A stretch of DNA of 25,694 nt, taken from contig CAZIUL010000059.1 in NCBI GenBank assembly GCA_964542475.1, forward strand, positions 1 through 25,694, written 5' to 3'. Positions within the stretch are counted from its first letter, which is position 1. The number at the start of each line of letters is the position of its first letter. Positions 6,158 through 14,124 of this stretch are shown here, piece after piece. The notes beneath the pieces were generated by a model that searched no databases, was not told the origin of the DNA, and was given only the letters and a program-made list of their open reading frames with translations. The DNA is from CAZIUL01 sp964542475. GTDB lineage: Bacteria > Planctomycetota > B15-G4 > CAYZWU01. Both the position numbers and the translations under genes were made by a program.

Positions 6158-8065
6158 TCCCTTTTCGGCCCCGGCAACAACACAAAGGTTGCGCCCTTTT
6201 CCCTTGGCAATGTAAAGCGCGTCGTCCGCCGCGTTGACCAGGTCGTCCGCGCGTTCCATGTCGTTGTTCGATATTGCGATCCCCACGCTCACCGTGAGCA
6301 TTTGCCCGAGGTCCGGGCCAACGACCTCCACACAGCACCTGGCGATCCTGCCACGGATTCTGTCCGCAATCAGCAGGGTCTCATCCGCCTCGGTGCGCGG
6401 GAACACCGCCATGAACTCGTCGCCCCCATAACGCCCGATGTAATCCGTATCCCTGATACCATCCTTGAGAACCCCGGAGACTTCCTTCAAAAGAGCGTCT
6501 CCCTCCAGGTGCCCGCGCTGATCATTGACCAGCTTAAAATTGTCGAGATCGAAAATCACAACGGACAGGGGTACTTTCTTCCGCTTGAAACGCGCAAACT
6601 CGGACCTTAGCACATTGAAGATGCAGCGCCTGTTGCTGATATCGGTCAACGGATCCATTTCCGCTTCCTTGCGCATCCTGTCGTATAGCTTGGTGTTCTC
6701 GAGTGCCAGGGCGATCTCGCCCGAAAGAACATCGAGCATATCCCGGAACTCAACGGACAAATCGTTACCACCGGCATCGTTGAAGCCAAGCCCGATCAGG
6801 GAAACAAGCCTGGATCTCACGCAGGCCGGCGCCACCCAGGCCTTGGAGACCCGCCCAAGGTGGTTGACAAGATATTCCTCGTTCTCGGGATGTTCCACCA
6901 TCACCGGCTCTCTCTTTTCGATACATTTCAGCAGCGACGAGGTCAATCGGTCCTCGGTGAGATGCACGTAGTCGATCATTGCGTCGCCGTTCGGTTTGCT
7001 CCAGGCTGCATACCCGGCAAAACCGCCTCCGGGCTCACGGTTCAACATAAACGCACCTTCGGCGTGAAAGCCTTCCATGATCGATTCCAGCACCGAAAAT
7101 GTCAGTGGATCTCCGTCGAGTCCCTTGATGATCCCGGTAAACACCTTGGTCATCGTCTCGAGCTGATGGATCTTGAAACCCAAGGCCTTGTCGCTTCTTT
7201 CATACCTGGAATTGGCTGTTGACAGATCCTGAACCGTTCTGAGCAGAGTCTTGGACACCAGCTTCCTGTCAGGTTTGGGCAGGTCCAGCAGGTTTGCGAA
7301 GATTTCCAGCCTCACCTGTAGATCGCCGATCAGCTCCTGCAAGCCATCCTTCCCGAGCAAAGGGAGCAGCTCGAACCTCAGCGGAACCGTTTTATCCTGC
7401 TCCTGTTGAACGAAACAGTACACAAGAGCGTCGGCAAGCCTGCCAGACGATTCGATCAGCTCCTTGGTCTTGAGCGTTTTTTGACCGTTGGTTGAACGAT
7501 CAAAAGCCTCGATCATCTCTTTCGGCAGCTCCCAGGATCTTATCAAGCGCCGGATCAGGCCTGCATCGATATCCTTTCCACGCCGCTCCTCACCCGCTGA
7601 TGAAGCATCAGCTACAGCGGCATCTCTTGGAGTTTTTTCCCAGAGGGCGCTGTCCATGCTGCCGAGAAATCCCAACTGAAACAGGACATCTTCCAGCTCT
7701 TTAAAACCGAAGACCCGCGACATCTTCTTCACAATCACGGCCGTGACAAGTGAATGTGAAAATGCCAGCTTGGTCTCCCATGCACTGTTGACTGACATGT
7801 CCTGAAAATCGTTGAAGACCTTAAAGGGAATGACGAACTCTCTCAACCCAGCCGGATCGACACTTTCCAGCGCCTCCGGCAATGTTTCGACAATCTTGCC
7901 GCCCTTCATGAGGGAAGCCAGCCTCCTGACAGCATTGTTCAAGCTTGGTGGTTCGTTTATACAGGAAGCTACCGCTTCCAAATCCGGTTCAGGCTTGAGA
8001 GCCTGGGTTATCATTTGTGTGGTCTCGTCGGGTAGATATAGAGCTTGTGAAATGTGTAAGGACAT
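6143..8065 (-). CDS. HDOD-GAF-GGDEF protein, probable diguanylate cyclase
   Basis: The 640-residue protein has three parts. Residues 1-250 resemble a degenerate HDOD domain (INEPPSL..AVRRLASL, later GFLGSMDSALWEK). Residues about 300-470 look like a GAF sensor domain, flanked by helices (LETMTKV and EIALALENTKLYDRM). Residues about 475-625 are a GGDEF domain with DPLTDISNRR at its start, FDLDNFKLVND, and an intact GGDEF (547-551). An RxxD inhibitory site (R538-D541) sits five residues before it. Intact active and inhibitory sites predict c-di-GMP synthesis with product feedback. No transmembrane segment is visible, so it is probably cytosolic. The start is uncertain: ATG 8065 has no good Shine-Dalgarno. 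It is divergent from the CheY-like gene at 8499, which suggests one signalling unit. Confidence 0.9.
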   Translation of the reverse strand: MSLHISQALYLPDETTQMITQALKPEPDLEAVASCINEPPSLNNAVRRLASLMKGGKIVETLPEALESVDPAGLREFVIPFKVFNDFQDMSVNSAWETKLAFSHSLVTAVIVKKMSRVFGFKELEDVLFQLGFLGSMDSALWEKTPRDAAVADASSAGEERRGKDIDAGLIRRLIRSWELPKEMIEAFDRSTNGQKTLKTKELIESSGRLADALVYCFVQQEQDKTVPLRFELLPLLGKDGLQELIGDLQVRLEIFANLLDLPKPDRKLVSKTLLRTVQDLSTANSRYERSDKALGFKIHQLETMTKVFTGIIKGLDGDPLTFSVLESIMEGFHAEGAFMLNREPGGGFAGYAAWSKPNGDAMIDYVHLTEDRLTSSLLKCIEKREPVMVEHPENEEYLVNHLGRVSKAWVAPACVRSRLVSLIGLGFNDAGGNDLSVEFRDMLDVLSGEIALALENTKLYDRMRKEAEMDPLTDISNRRCIFNVLRSEFARFKRKKVPLSVVIFDLDNFKLVNDQRGHLEGDALLKEVSGVLKDGIRDTDYIGRYGGDEFMAVFPRTEADETLLIADRIRGRIARCCVEVVGPDLGQMLTVSVGIAISNNDMERADDLVNAADDALYIAKGKGRNLCVVAGAEKGSAKA

Positions 8066-8498
8066 TTAAGTTGTTGCAGCTCCGCAAATTGGTTTCTGCT
8101 TACCTACTGCTTGGCAAAAAGGGACAAGATTTTCCGGATCGAGGATAAAGAAGGAAAAGGCACTGACACGCGCTTAAAACCGCGTTGGGTACGCTTTTTC
8201 GCCTTCAGACGCCGAGCCGGGGACTCGCAGCCCCTCACAACCGATCGATTATCGGCAGCTATCTTTAAACTATCGAAATCAAGGCAAAGACGCCTTGAGT
8301 AGATTCCCCTTTCCTTTTTGAAGATTGTTGTTTTTATCCGGTACTGGAGATCGGATCAGATTTCTTGCTGTTTTACATTCAAGGAAACACCCATGCCTGC
8401 CGATCAGTACCCAAGCGGACAGCCGACTCCTTGGGTTCAAGTGACTGTGTTTTTGTTGATATCACCATGATTTCTTTAACCATGGAACCACTGAAAAC
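8066..8498. other. 433-bp divergent intergenic region with several small stem-loops
   Basis: No conserved gene is visible. I see TCAAGGC-N6-GCCTTGA (8279-8298, perfect 7-bp stem), GGGG-N8-CCCC near 8219-8234, and CCGAT-N5-ATCGG (8241-8255). A 25-codon ORF with a fair Shine-Dalgarno is listed separately. I looked for a c-di-GMP riboswitch because of the neighbouring GGDEF gene and did not find its consensus core. The region most likely holds the divergent promoters and leader RNAs; no convincing -35/-10 pair stands out. Confidence 0.4.
8393..8470 (+). CDS. Possible 25-residue leader ORF upstream of the CheY-like gene
   Basis: ATG 8393 is preceded by AAGGAA at a 6-7-base spacing and opens 25 codons (MPADQYPSGQPTPW then a hydrophobic VTVFLLISP) ending at TGA 8468-8470, 28 bases before the next start. 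Hydrophobic micro-proteins and leader peptides look like this, but chance ORFs of this size are common and I know no homologue. Confidence 0.2.
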   Translation: MPADQYPSGQPTPWVQVTVFLLISP

Positions 8499-8873
8499 AT
8501 GATTAAGGTATTAATCATAGACGATGCCTTTTTCACCCGTAGGGTGTATTCCAAGATCCTGTCGGGCGAATACGAAGTGATAGAAGCACGCGATGGAAAC
8601 GAGGGGATCGAACAATACTTGGCGCATGATCCGGATCTGATAATTTGTGACCTTCTCATGCCGGTCAAGAACGGATTTCAATTTCTCAAGGCCTACGATA
8701 AGATAAACGGAAAAGCTCCGGTCATCATCTGCACTTCTGATGTACAGGAAGAAACCCGTGAAAAGTGCTTTGAGCTCGGTGCGGACGAGTTCATTCAAAA
8801 ACCAAGCCTTACCGATACAAAATCGTTTCTAAAAATCGTGCAAAACAGCCTCGCCGCCGACAAACACGCATGA
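8499..8873 (+). CDS. Stand-alone CheY-like response regulator receiver
   Basis: A 124-residue single receiver domain with every hallmark: the acidic pair D8-D9, phosphoacceptor D51 (LIICDLLMPVKNG), T79 (IICTSD) and K101 (FIQKPS). There is no output domain, so it acts through protein contacts, as CheY or Spo0F do. The cognate kinase is not in the window. Its divergent neighbour is the HDOD-GAF-GGDEF protein, which may be a partner or a co-regulated gene; that link is inferred from position only. Confidence 0.93.
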   Translation: MIKVLIIDDAFFTRRVYSKILSGEYEVIEARDGNEGIEQYLAHDPDLIICDLLMPVKNGFQFLKAYDKINGKAPVIICTSDVQEETREKCFELGADEFIQKPSLTDTKSFLKIVQNSLAADKHA

Positions 8874-9114
8874 GGCGCCTCAGCTTCATCCTCGACGAAA
8901 AACTCTTGACATGCGACCCCCGCCTCTAGCAACATAAAGCGAATCCAACGGGGTTTGCCAGGGTCGTACAGCATCTTCGGATGCCACGTGTGCAAAACAG
9001 GCTATCGCAGCGACAGGGATCCACCCCTTGGACAACAGTGATCAAGAATGGCATCACGCAGGCTTGAATATGAAGAAAAGCGGAAACTCCAGGTTTTATG
9101 CTTTTTCGTCGTGA

Positions 9115-11121
9115 GTGTGCGCATTGATAAGCAAGATAAAAACGATATCATTCCGGTCATCCGCCGGCAAGCGGTCCGTGCTGCGACAGGTGCTTGGAGC
9201 TATCCTGTTCGCCGCAACATGTTCCTGCCAGACATATCAGCCGTTCGAGTACTTTACTCCTCTTTCCTCTGCTTTCATTGACAACACGGGGAAACGCTGG
9301 GTCACAGCCCCGTTCCCGGGGCCGGGCCCCCATGCTCCTCCCGGACCCGGCCTGCTCGCCTTCTCGGCCTCGGATCCCGTGGATGCAGACGAGTACCGCC
9401 CTGCGTCTCAACCCTTTCCGCTGACTCCTTTAACTGACGGTTCATTTCGGACAGCCTCGGATATCGAAGTGCGGGTCAGCGACGGAACAATCCTCATGAC
9501 CGATTTTTACTTTCCTGCCGCCCAGGAGAGCTATCCGGTCATCCTCGAAAGAACTCCCAATGACCGCAAGATGCCGCGTTTCAGCGAAAAACTCGGCCCT
9601 CTTTTTGCGCGCAACGGATTCATATACGTTGTTCAGAGCGTCAGGGGGCTCAATGGGTCCGGGGGTACCTTTTATCCGTTCCGGAATGAGGCTGACGACG
9701 GTAGAGATATGCACAAGTGGATCGCTGGGCAGCCGTGGTTTTCTTCCGGCCGGCTCGGCGCCGTCGGCAAGGAATACGGGGCATACGCTGCTTTGCTTGC
9801 AGCGCCCCACTCCCCCATGCTTAAAGCCATGATCGTGGAAAACTGCTCGTCGGACCTTTTCATGAACGGGGGCTTTTACCTGGATGGAGTTCCAATGACA
9901 GGGTGTCTCTATTCCGAGGTTACCTGGCGCTTGCAGGATTCTCCCGCAACCATTGGAAACCTGAGATGGGACGACTCGCTTTTTCACCTCCCACTGCGAG
10001 AGATGGACGACATTCTCGGACATTTGCTTTTCTTCTGGGACGATTGCCTGCTGCATCCATCTTACGATTACTACTGGGAGGAACTCTCCCTTTTCGGCCT
10101 TTACGACAGAATCGACACAGCTGTGCTTCACATCGGCGGATGGCACAGCCAGAAAGACCTTGGCGGAACCGTGTCCAACTTTATAGCCATGAGTGAAGCG
10201 GACGCGCTCCGCGGGCGTTCCGGACGCCAATCCCTCTTGATCGGCCCGTGGTCGAACGGAATCAATTCGGAAAGCTCCCTTGGCTTCTGCGACTTCACCA
10301 AAAACTGCTTCATCGATGAAAACGCCCGTTTCACCGGCTGGTTTGCCAAATGGCTGAAAGACGACGCCTCTGCAAAAGGGCTGCCCGATTCCCTGGTCCA
10401 GGTCTTCTGTACCGGGTCCAACGAGTGGAAGGCACTGGCGGATTGGCCTGTTGAAGGCGTGGTCTACGAGCCGTATTTCCTCCATTCGAACGGTGATGCC
10501 AACGAGAGCTGGGATGACGGATCACTGACCTTCAGCCACCCGGAAGGCTTCGAAGAGATCGACTCTTTTCTGAGCGATCCCGACGACCCGGTCCTTTCAG
10601 AGCTCGAGCTCGGCACCGATGACCAGCGGCCCGTGGAGCGAAGGGACGATGTCCTCACATACACATCTTCCGTCCTGACCGAGGACATCGTGATCATCGG
10701 CTCACCGCAGGTCGTTCTGCACATGAACACCACAGTTCCTGACACCGACCTTTTCGTCATGCTGACCGATGTCGACGAATACGGATTTTCAAGGCCGGTT
10801 TCGCAGGGTGTCAGACGTGTTCGTTTCCACAACTCTTTCCAGACGCCTTCGGCAATTTCGCCATCGGACATCAACGAGTACATCTTGGACCTGACCCCCT
10901 GCGCCAACCGTTTTCTCGCAGGCCACTCCATCCGTCTCAACATAATGGGAAGCTACTTCCCGTTCATCACACGCAACCAGAACACCGGCTCATCCATCGG
11001 ACAGGACAGTGAAACAAGGAGTGCCCCTGTTTTCATTCTCCATGACTTCGATTACCCGTCCAGGCTTGTTCTGCCTGTTGCCGATCCAACCGCCTGGGAC
11101 ACGGAAGGTATCAAGGAGTGA
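9115..11121 (+). CDS. Exported CocE/NonD-family hydrolase-like protein lacking the catalytic triad
   Basis: Up to 668 residues with CocE/NonD (X-Pro dipeptidyl-peptidase S15-like) architecture: an alpha/beta-hydrolase core at about 112-390 (IEVRVSDGTILMTDFYFP, YVVQSVRGLNGSGG, then W..SGRLGAVG) and a beta-sandwich C-terminal domain (about 440-660). The family triad motifs are present in outline but substituted: GxSYxG reads GKEYGA (E220), GWxD reads GWHS (S345) and GPWSH reads GPWSN (N381). The N-terminus has a hydrophobic signal-like stretch ending in ATCSC, a poor lipobox, so the protein is probably exported and perhaps lipid-anchored. A Pro/Gly-rich linker spans about 66-80. The start is uncertain: GTG 9115 directly follows an in-frame TGA (9112-9114) and has no clear Shine-Dalgarno; GTG at codon 22 is an alternative. 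The 241 bp before it (8874-9114) hold no gene that I can support. Confidence 0.85.
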   Translation: MCALISKIKTISFRSSAGKRSVLRQVLGAILFAATCSCQTYQPFEYFTPLSSAFIDNTGKRWVTAPFPGPGPHAPPGPGLLAFSASDPVDADEYRPASQPFPLTPLTDGSFRTASDIEVRVSDGTILMTDFYFPAAQESYPVILERTPNDRKMPRFSEKLGPLFARNGFIYVVQSVRGLNGSGGTFYPFRNEADDGRDMHKWIAGQPWFSSGRLGAVGKEYGAYAALLAAPHSPMLKAMIVENCSSDLFMNGGFYLDGVPMTGCLYSEVTWRLQDSPATIGNLRWDDSLFHLPLREMDDILGHLLFFWDDCLLHPSYDYYWEELSLFGLYDRIDTAVLHIGGWHSQKDLGGTVSNFIAMSEADALRGRSGRQSLLIGPWSNGINSESSLGFCDFTKNCFIDENARFTGWFAKWLKDDASAKGLPDSLVQVFCTGSNEWKALADWPVEGVVYEPYFLHSNGDANESWDDGSLTFSHPEGFEEIDSFLSDPDDPVLSELELGTDDQRPVERRDDVLTYTSSVLTEDIVIIGSPQVVLHMNTTVPDTDLFVMLTDVDEYGFSRPVSQGVRRVRFHNSFQTPSAISPSDINEYILDLTPCANRFLAGHSIRLNIMGSYFPFITRNQNTGSSIGQDSETRSAPVFILHDFDYPSRLVLPVADPTAWDTEGIKE

Positions 11122-11155
11122 CACCGGTTGTTCACGGCTGAACGGGTTAGTTTAC

Positions 11156-11175
11156 GGCGCCGACAAAGCGGCGCC
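11156..11175. terminator. GC-rich hairpin after the CocE-like gene
   Basis: GGCGCCG-ACAAAG-CGGCGCC is a perfect 7-bp stem, 35 bases after the CocE-like stop. It has no T-run, so it may be a Rho-type pause or an mRNA end protector rather than an intrinsic terminator. Confidence 0.4.
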
Positions 11176-11211
11176 CTCCATCGTTCAAACGGCGCATCCC
11201 CTCTTCTGGAG

Positions 11212-11231
11212 GGCGGCACTCTGTTGCCGCC
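11212..11231. terminator. Second GC-rich hairpin in the convergent gap
   Basis: GGCGGCA-CTCTGT-TGCCGCC is a perfect 7-bp stem in the same 189-bp convergent gap between the CocE-like gene and the minus-strand hydrolase. It is followed by TCTTCTCGT, a weak pyrimidine run. The two hairpins together probably insulate the convergent transcripts. Confidence 0.4.
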
Positions 11232-11310
11232 TCTTCTCGTCCTGTGCCCCGAATACTGAAAACTTCCTTCGATCCCGATAGATGAATGAAAAGGTCACCC
11301 TCAAGCCTAA

Positions 11311-12018
11311 TCAAGTAATGCACCCCATCGCCTTCAGGCCGGATCTCGCAGCCACTTTGAGATCATCCAGCTTTCCGTCAAAGAAATGATTAGCGCCGGC
11401 CACCCACTGTATCGCGTATCCTGTCGGATGCTTTTTCAGGTAGCTCTTGAGTGTTGACGACGGAATCAGGCTGTCTTCCGTCCCGTGGATGAACACTGTC
11501 TTTGTTTCGGGGAGTTCCTTCAGTATGTATGATGGCATACCAGCCGGGTAGGCAACAGCAACAACTCCCTTCACAGGAAATCGCCCTGGAAATCCGCCCT
11601 GAACACCGGGCACGAGAGAGGACAGCGCGACATAAGCGCCAAAGGAGTATCCGGCGGCCCACAACTCTGTATCCGGCAGCGCGCTGACAACCCATTGGAA
11701 AACCGTTTCAAGGTCCTCCCGAGCGCCCCTGCCGTCATCCATTTCAGGGCCGGTGGATTTTCCGGTACCCCTCGTGTTGAAACGGACAACGGCAAACCTC
11801 TCGTCAAGCAGGAGGTCGGCAAGCTTCACTAGAACCTTGTGGTACATGTCACCGCCGTAGGGCGGGTATGCATGACACAGCACGAAAGCCCCGCGCAAGG
11901 GCCCGTCCGGCCTGGTGAACAGCGCTTCCAGGCGATGAAATTCCCCACCGATAAAAAAACGCTCTATTGCAACCACTGCTTCTGCCCCTGAATTTTTCTT
12001 TCGGTCTCTTCTTTCCAT
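11311..12018 (-). CDS. Alpha/beta hydrolase (COG2945-like)
   Basis: A 235-residue single-domain alpha/beta hydrolase. It shows an oxyanion-side motif HAYPPYGGDM (49-58), NTRGTGKSTG (81-90), the nucleophile elbow GYSFGA (S125), an acid in HGTEDSLIP (D182) and a histidine in GANHFF (H211), so the triad is intact. No signal peptide; probably cytosolic. The family includes esterase-like proteins with unassigned substrates. The frame extends to a TTG at 12054 with a GGAG only two bases away, so I prefer ATG 12018. It is convergent with the CocE-like gene and divergent from dgt. Confidence 0.88.
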   Translation of the reverse strand: MERRDRKKNSGAEAVVAIERFFIGGEFHRLEALFTRPDGPLRGAFVLCHAYPPYGGDMYHKVLVKLADLLLDERFAVVRFNTRGTGKSTGPEMDDGRGAREDLETVFQWVVSALPDTELWAAGYSFGAYVALSSLVPGVQGGFPGRFPVKGVVAVAYPAGMPSYILKELPETKTVFIHGTEDSLIPSSTLKSYLKKHPTGYAIQWVAGANHFFDGKLDDLKVAARSGLKAMGCIT

Positions 12019-12073
12019 TAATACGCCTGACTGCTGATAAATATACAGGAACAATCTCCAAAAAAGAAGTCAA

Positions 12074-12101
12074 TGGATACTGTCAATCTTCAGGCTATAA
12101 T
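12074..12101 (+). promoter_or_regulatory. Candidate promoter of the dgt-rnc-mfd run
   Basis: TGGATA (12074-12079), a 16-bp spacer and a perfect TATAAT (12096-12101). Initiation near 12108 coincides with an ATG that opens an 18-codon ORF, and dgt starts 123 bases further on. Confidence 0.45.
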
Positions 12102-12107
12102 AAAACC

Positions 12108-12164
12108 ATGAGTACACGGAAGTCTTTCATTAACCGCTTCACGAGCGGAAGGGTTACGATGTGA
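12108..12164 (+). CDS. Possible leaderless 18-residue ORF upstream of dgt
   Basis: The ATG lies about 7 bases after TATAAT, so a transcript would start at or near the codon itself. It encodes MSTRKSFINRFTSGRVTM, which is basic, and stops 66 bases before dgt. It could be a leader peptide or chance. Confidence 0.2.
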   Translation: MSTRKSFINRFTSGRVTM

Positions 12165-12230
12165 GCCGCACGGCGCATCCACACGGCTTTCCCCGCATCC
12201 CTTCCGAACAGAAGAAGGCGTAGAACAACA

Positions 12231-13373
12231 ATGCTGCTGCGAGAAGTGAACGAATCCCGCGAACACAGGGACCTTGCGGGGTACGCTCTCAAATCCTCCG
12301 AAAGCCGGGGCCGCAAGCACCGGGAAACAATGGACAAGTTTCGCCCGGTGTTTTTAAGGGACCGCGATCGGGTGATCCATTCCGCGGCATTCAGGCGTCT
12401 CGAGTACAAGACCCAGGTGTTTGTCAACAACGAGGGAGATTATTACAGGACCAGGTTGACGCACACACTGGAGGTCGCCCAGATAGCCCGCTCCGCGGCA
12501 TATTCCCTCAAGCTTAACGAGGGCTTCGTGGAAGCGCTGTCGCTCGCACACGATCTCGGGCACCCGCCGTTCGGGCATGCCGGCGAAGAAATTCTGAACA
12601 GGCTGATGAAGTCTTTCGGGGGGTTCGAGCACAACAGGCAGGGATTGAGAATCGTCGACATTCTGGAAAAGCGCTACCCCGACTTCAACGGGCTCAACCT
12701 CACACACGAGCTCAGGGAATCGATTCTGAAGCACGACAGTGACATTCCTCCCGAAGAGTTCGACCTGGATAAAAACCAGGCATACACCCAGCCCTATCTT
12801 GAAGCCCAGGTAGTGGACCTTGCCGACCGCGCGGCCTACACGCACCATGATCTGGACGACGGCCTCCAGGCCGGCATACTGAACGCTGACGAGCTGAGAG
12901 AAGTGCCTCTTTGGCGAAGAGCCCTTGATGACGTAAACGCCGCGTTTCCGGAATGCAGCGGCCGCATCAGGCTCCATCAGGTTACTAACACCGTGGTCAA
13001 GTGGTTTATCGACGATCTGATCCTGAACTCGTCCGTGGTTCTTAAAAAAGCGGCGCCGAACCGAGCTGAGGATGCACGATGCACTGAAGAAAAGATGGTA
13101 TGTTTTTCTCCGTCGATGGAGAAGGCATGCGGCGAGCTCAACCTCTTTCTCAACGACAACTTCTACAAGCACGACAAGGTTATAAAAATGGTAGCGCGCT
13201 CGGAGCGGATTCTCAGCGATCTGTTCCACGGCTATTTGGCGAGGCCGGAAACCCTGCCCCGCGATTTCAAGCGGCTCGCCGACGATTTGTCGATCGAACG
13301 GGCCGTGTGCGACTATATCGCGGGCATGACCGACCGTTTTGCAGAAGAGGAATGGAGACGTCTGTACTTTTGA
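12231..13373 (+). CDS. dgt: dGTP triphosphohydrolase-like HD-domain protein
   Basis: The family hydrolyses dNTPs, classically dGTP, to the deoxynucleoside and triphosphate, so it tunes the DNA precursor pool. The 380-residue product shows the family N-terminus (SRGRKH...FRPVFLRDRDRVIHSAAFRRLEYKTQ) and the HD metal site: H78 in RTRLTHTLEV, H107-D108 in AHDLGHPPFGHAGE and D199 in VVDLADRAAY. GFEHNRQGLRI is also present. The Shine-Dalgarno ahead of ATG 12231 is weak, but the start fits the family's N-terminus. It lies 46 bp upstream of rnc on the same strand and probably shares its transcript. Substrate preference among dNTPs cannot be told from sequence. Confidence 0.93.
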   Translation: MLLREVNESREHRDLAGYALKSSESRGRKHRETMDKFRPVFLRDRDRVIHSAAFRRLEYKTQVFVNNEGDYYRTRLTHTLEVAQIARSAAYSLKLNEGFVEALSLAHDLGHPPFGHAGEEILNRLMKSFGGFEHNRQGLRIVDILEKRYPDFNGLNLTHELRESILKHDSDIPPEEFDLDKNQAYTQPYLEAQVVDLADRAAYTHHDLDDGLQAGILNADELREVPLWRRALDDVNAAFPECSGRIRLHQVTNTVVKWFIDDLILNSSVVLKKAAPNRAEDARCTEEKMVCFSPSMEKACGELNLFLNDNFYKHDKVIKMVARSERILSDLFHGYLARPETLPRDFKRLADDLSIERAVCDYIAGMTDRFAEEEWRRLYF

Positions 13374-13419
13374 TTGCACTACGCCGGCAGGTTGAAACGA
13401 ACATAACAGGTGACGCGAC

Positions 13420-14124
13420 ATGACCGATCAGCTTGAAAGACTCGAAAAGATCCTCGGACACAGGTTCAGATCAAAGAAGTACCTTCGACAAGCATCAACA
13501 CACGCTTCCGTCAAGGACGAAAACAACCCCTCGAACGAGCGCCTCGAGTTTCTAGGTGACGCGGTGCTGGGACTGGTTGTGACCGAATACCTGTTCAAGA
13601 CCTTCCCGGATCTCGACGAGGGAGACATGACCGCAATCAAATCGGTCGTGGTCAGCCGCGGCTCCCTGCTCAAAACAGCAAACAATCTCAAACTTAAAGA
13701 GTTTCTTGCTCTCGGTAAGGGCATTTCGAAAAATCGCAAGGTCCCCTCGTCCTTGATCTCGAACGTTGTTGAAGCGTTCATCGGCGCGATCTACATGGAC
13801 AGCGGGTACAGGGCGTCGCGAAGGTTCATATTGAGCTGGGTCGAGCCGATGGTGGAAAAGGTGCTGAAGAGACGGTCCGGCAAGAACTACAAGTCACTGC
13901 TTCAAAACTACACGCAGCAGATGTTCGGCCGGATCCCGCGCTACCGTACGATCTCTGAAGAAGGACCGGATCACAAAAAAATGTTCGAACTGTCTGCTGT
14001 CGTTATGGACAGGACCTTCCCTCCGGGCAAGGGCCTGTCCAAGAAGACCGCGAGCCTTCATGCCGCCCGCAACGCATTGAGAATACTCCGGAAAGAGTAT
14101 GGCAAGCTGCCCGATTCCTCTTAG
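13420..14124 (+). CDS. rnc: Ribonuclease III
   Basis: Double-strand-specific endoribonuclease for rRNA and mRNA processing. The 234-residue product has the RNase III signature ERLEFLGDAVL (40-50; acidic E40, E43, D47), E118 in VVEAFIGAIYMD, and a C-terminal double-stranded RNA-binding domain (about 158-227, from NYKSLLQNYTQQ to ASLHAARNALRIL). The position equivalent to E. coli D114 is Asn (N115); such Asn variants occur in the family as far as I recall, and the key Glu is kept. CAGGTGA precedes ATG 13420. The stop TAG (14122-14124) is part of the outer end of the palindromic element that fills the gap to mfd. Confidence 0.95.
   Translation: MTDQLERLEKILGHRFRSKKYLRQASTHASVKDENNPSNERLEFLGDAVLGLVVTEYLFKTFPDLDEGDMTAIKSVVVSRGSLLKTANNLKLKEFLALGKGISKNRKVPSSLISNVVEAFIGAIYMDSGYRASRRFILSWVEPMVEKVLKRRSGKNYKSLLQNYTQQMFGRIPRYRTISEEGPDHKKMFELSAVVMDRTFPPGKGLSKKTASLHAARNALRILRKEYGKLPDSS

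Noticed and set aside
8066..8498. c-di-GMP riboswitch next to the GGDEF gene
   Set aside because: I looked for the conserved GEMM core and its tetraloop-receptor pattern and did not find it on either strand.
9048..9281. A 77-codon plus-strand ORF at the CocE-like 5' end
   Set aside because: It overlaps the CocE-like signal region in another frame and shows no family pattern.
11009..11281. A 90-codon ORF over the CocE-like 3' end and the convergent gap
   Set aside because: It shadows a real gene and then runs through the two hairpins; no recognisable protein features.
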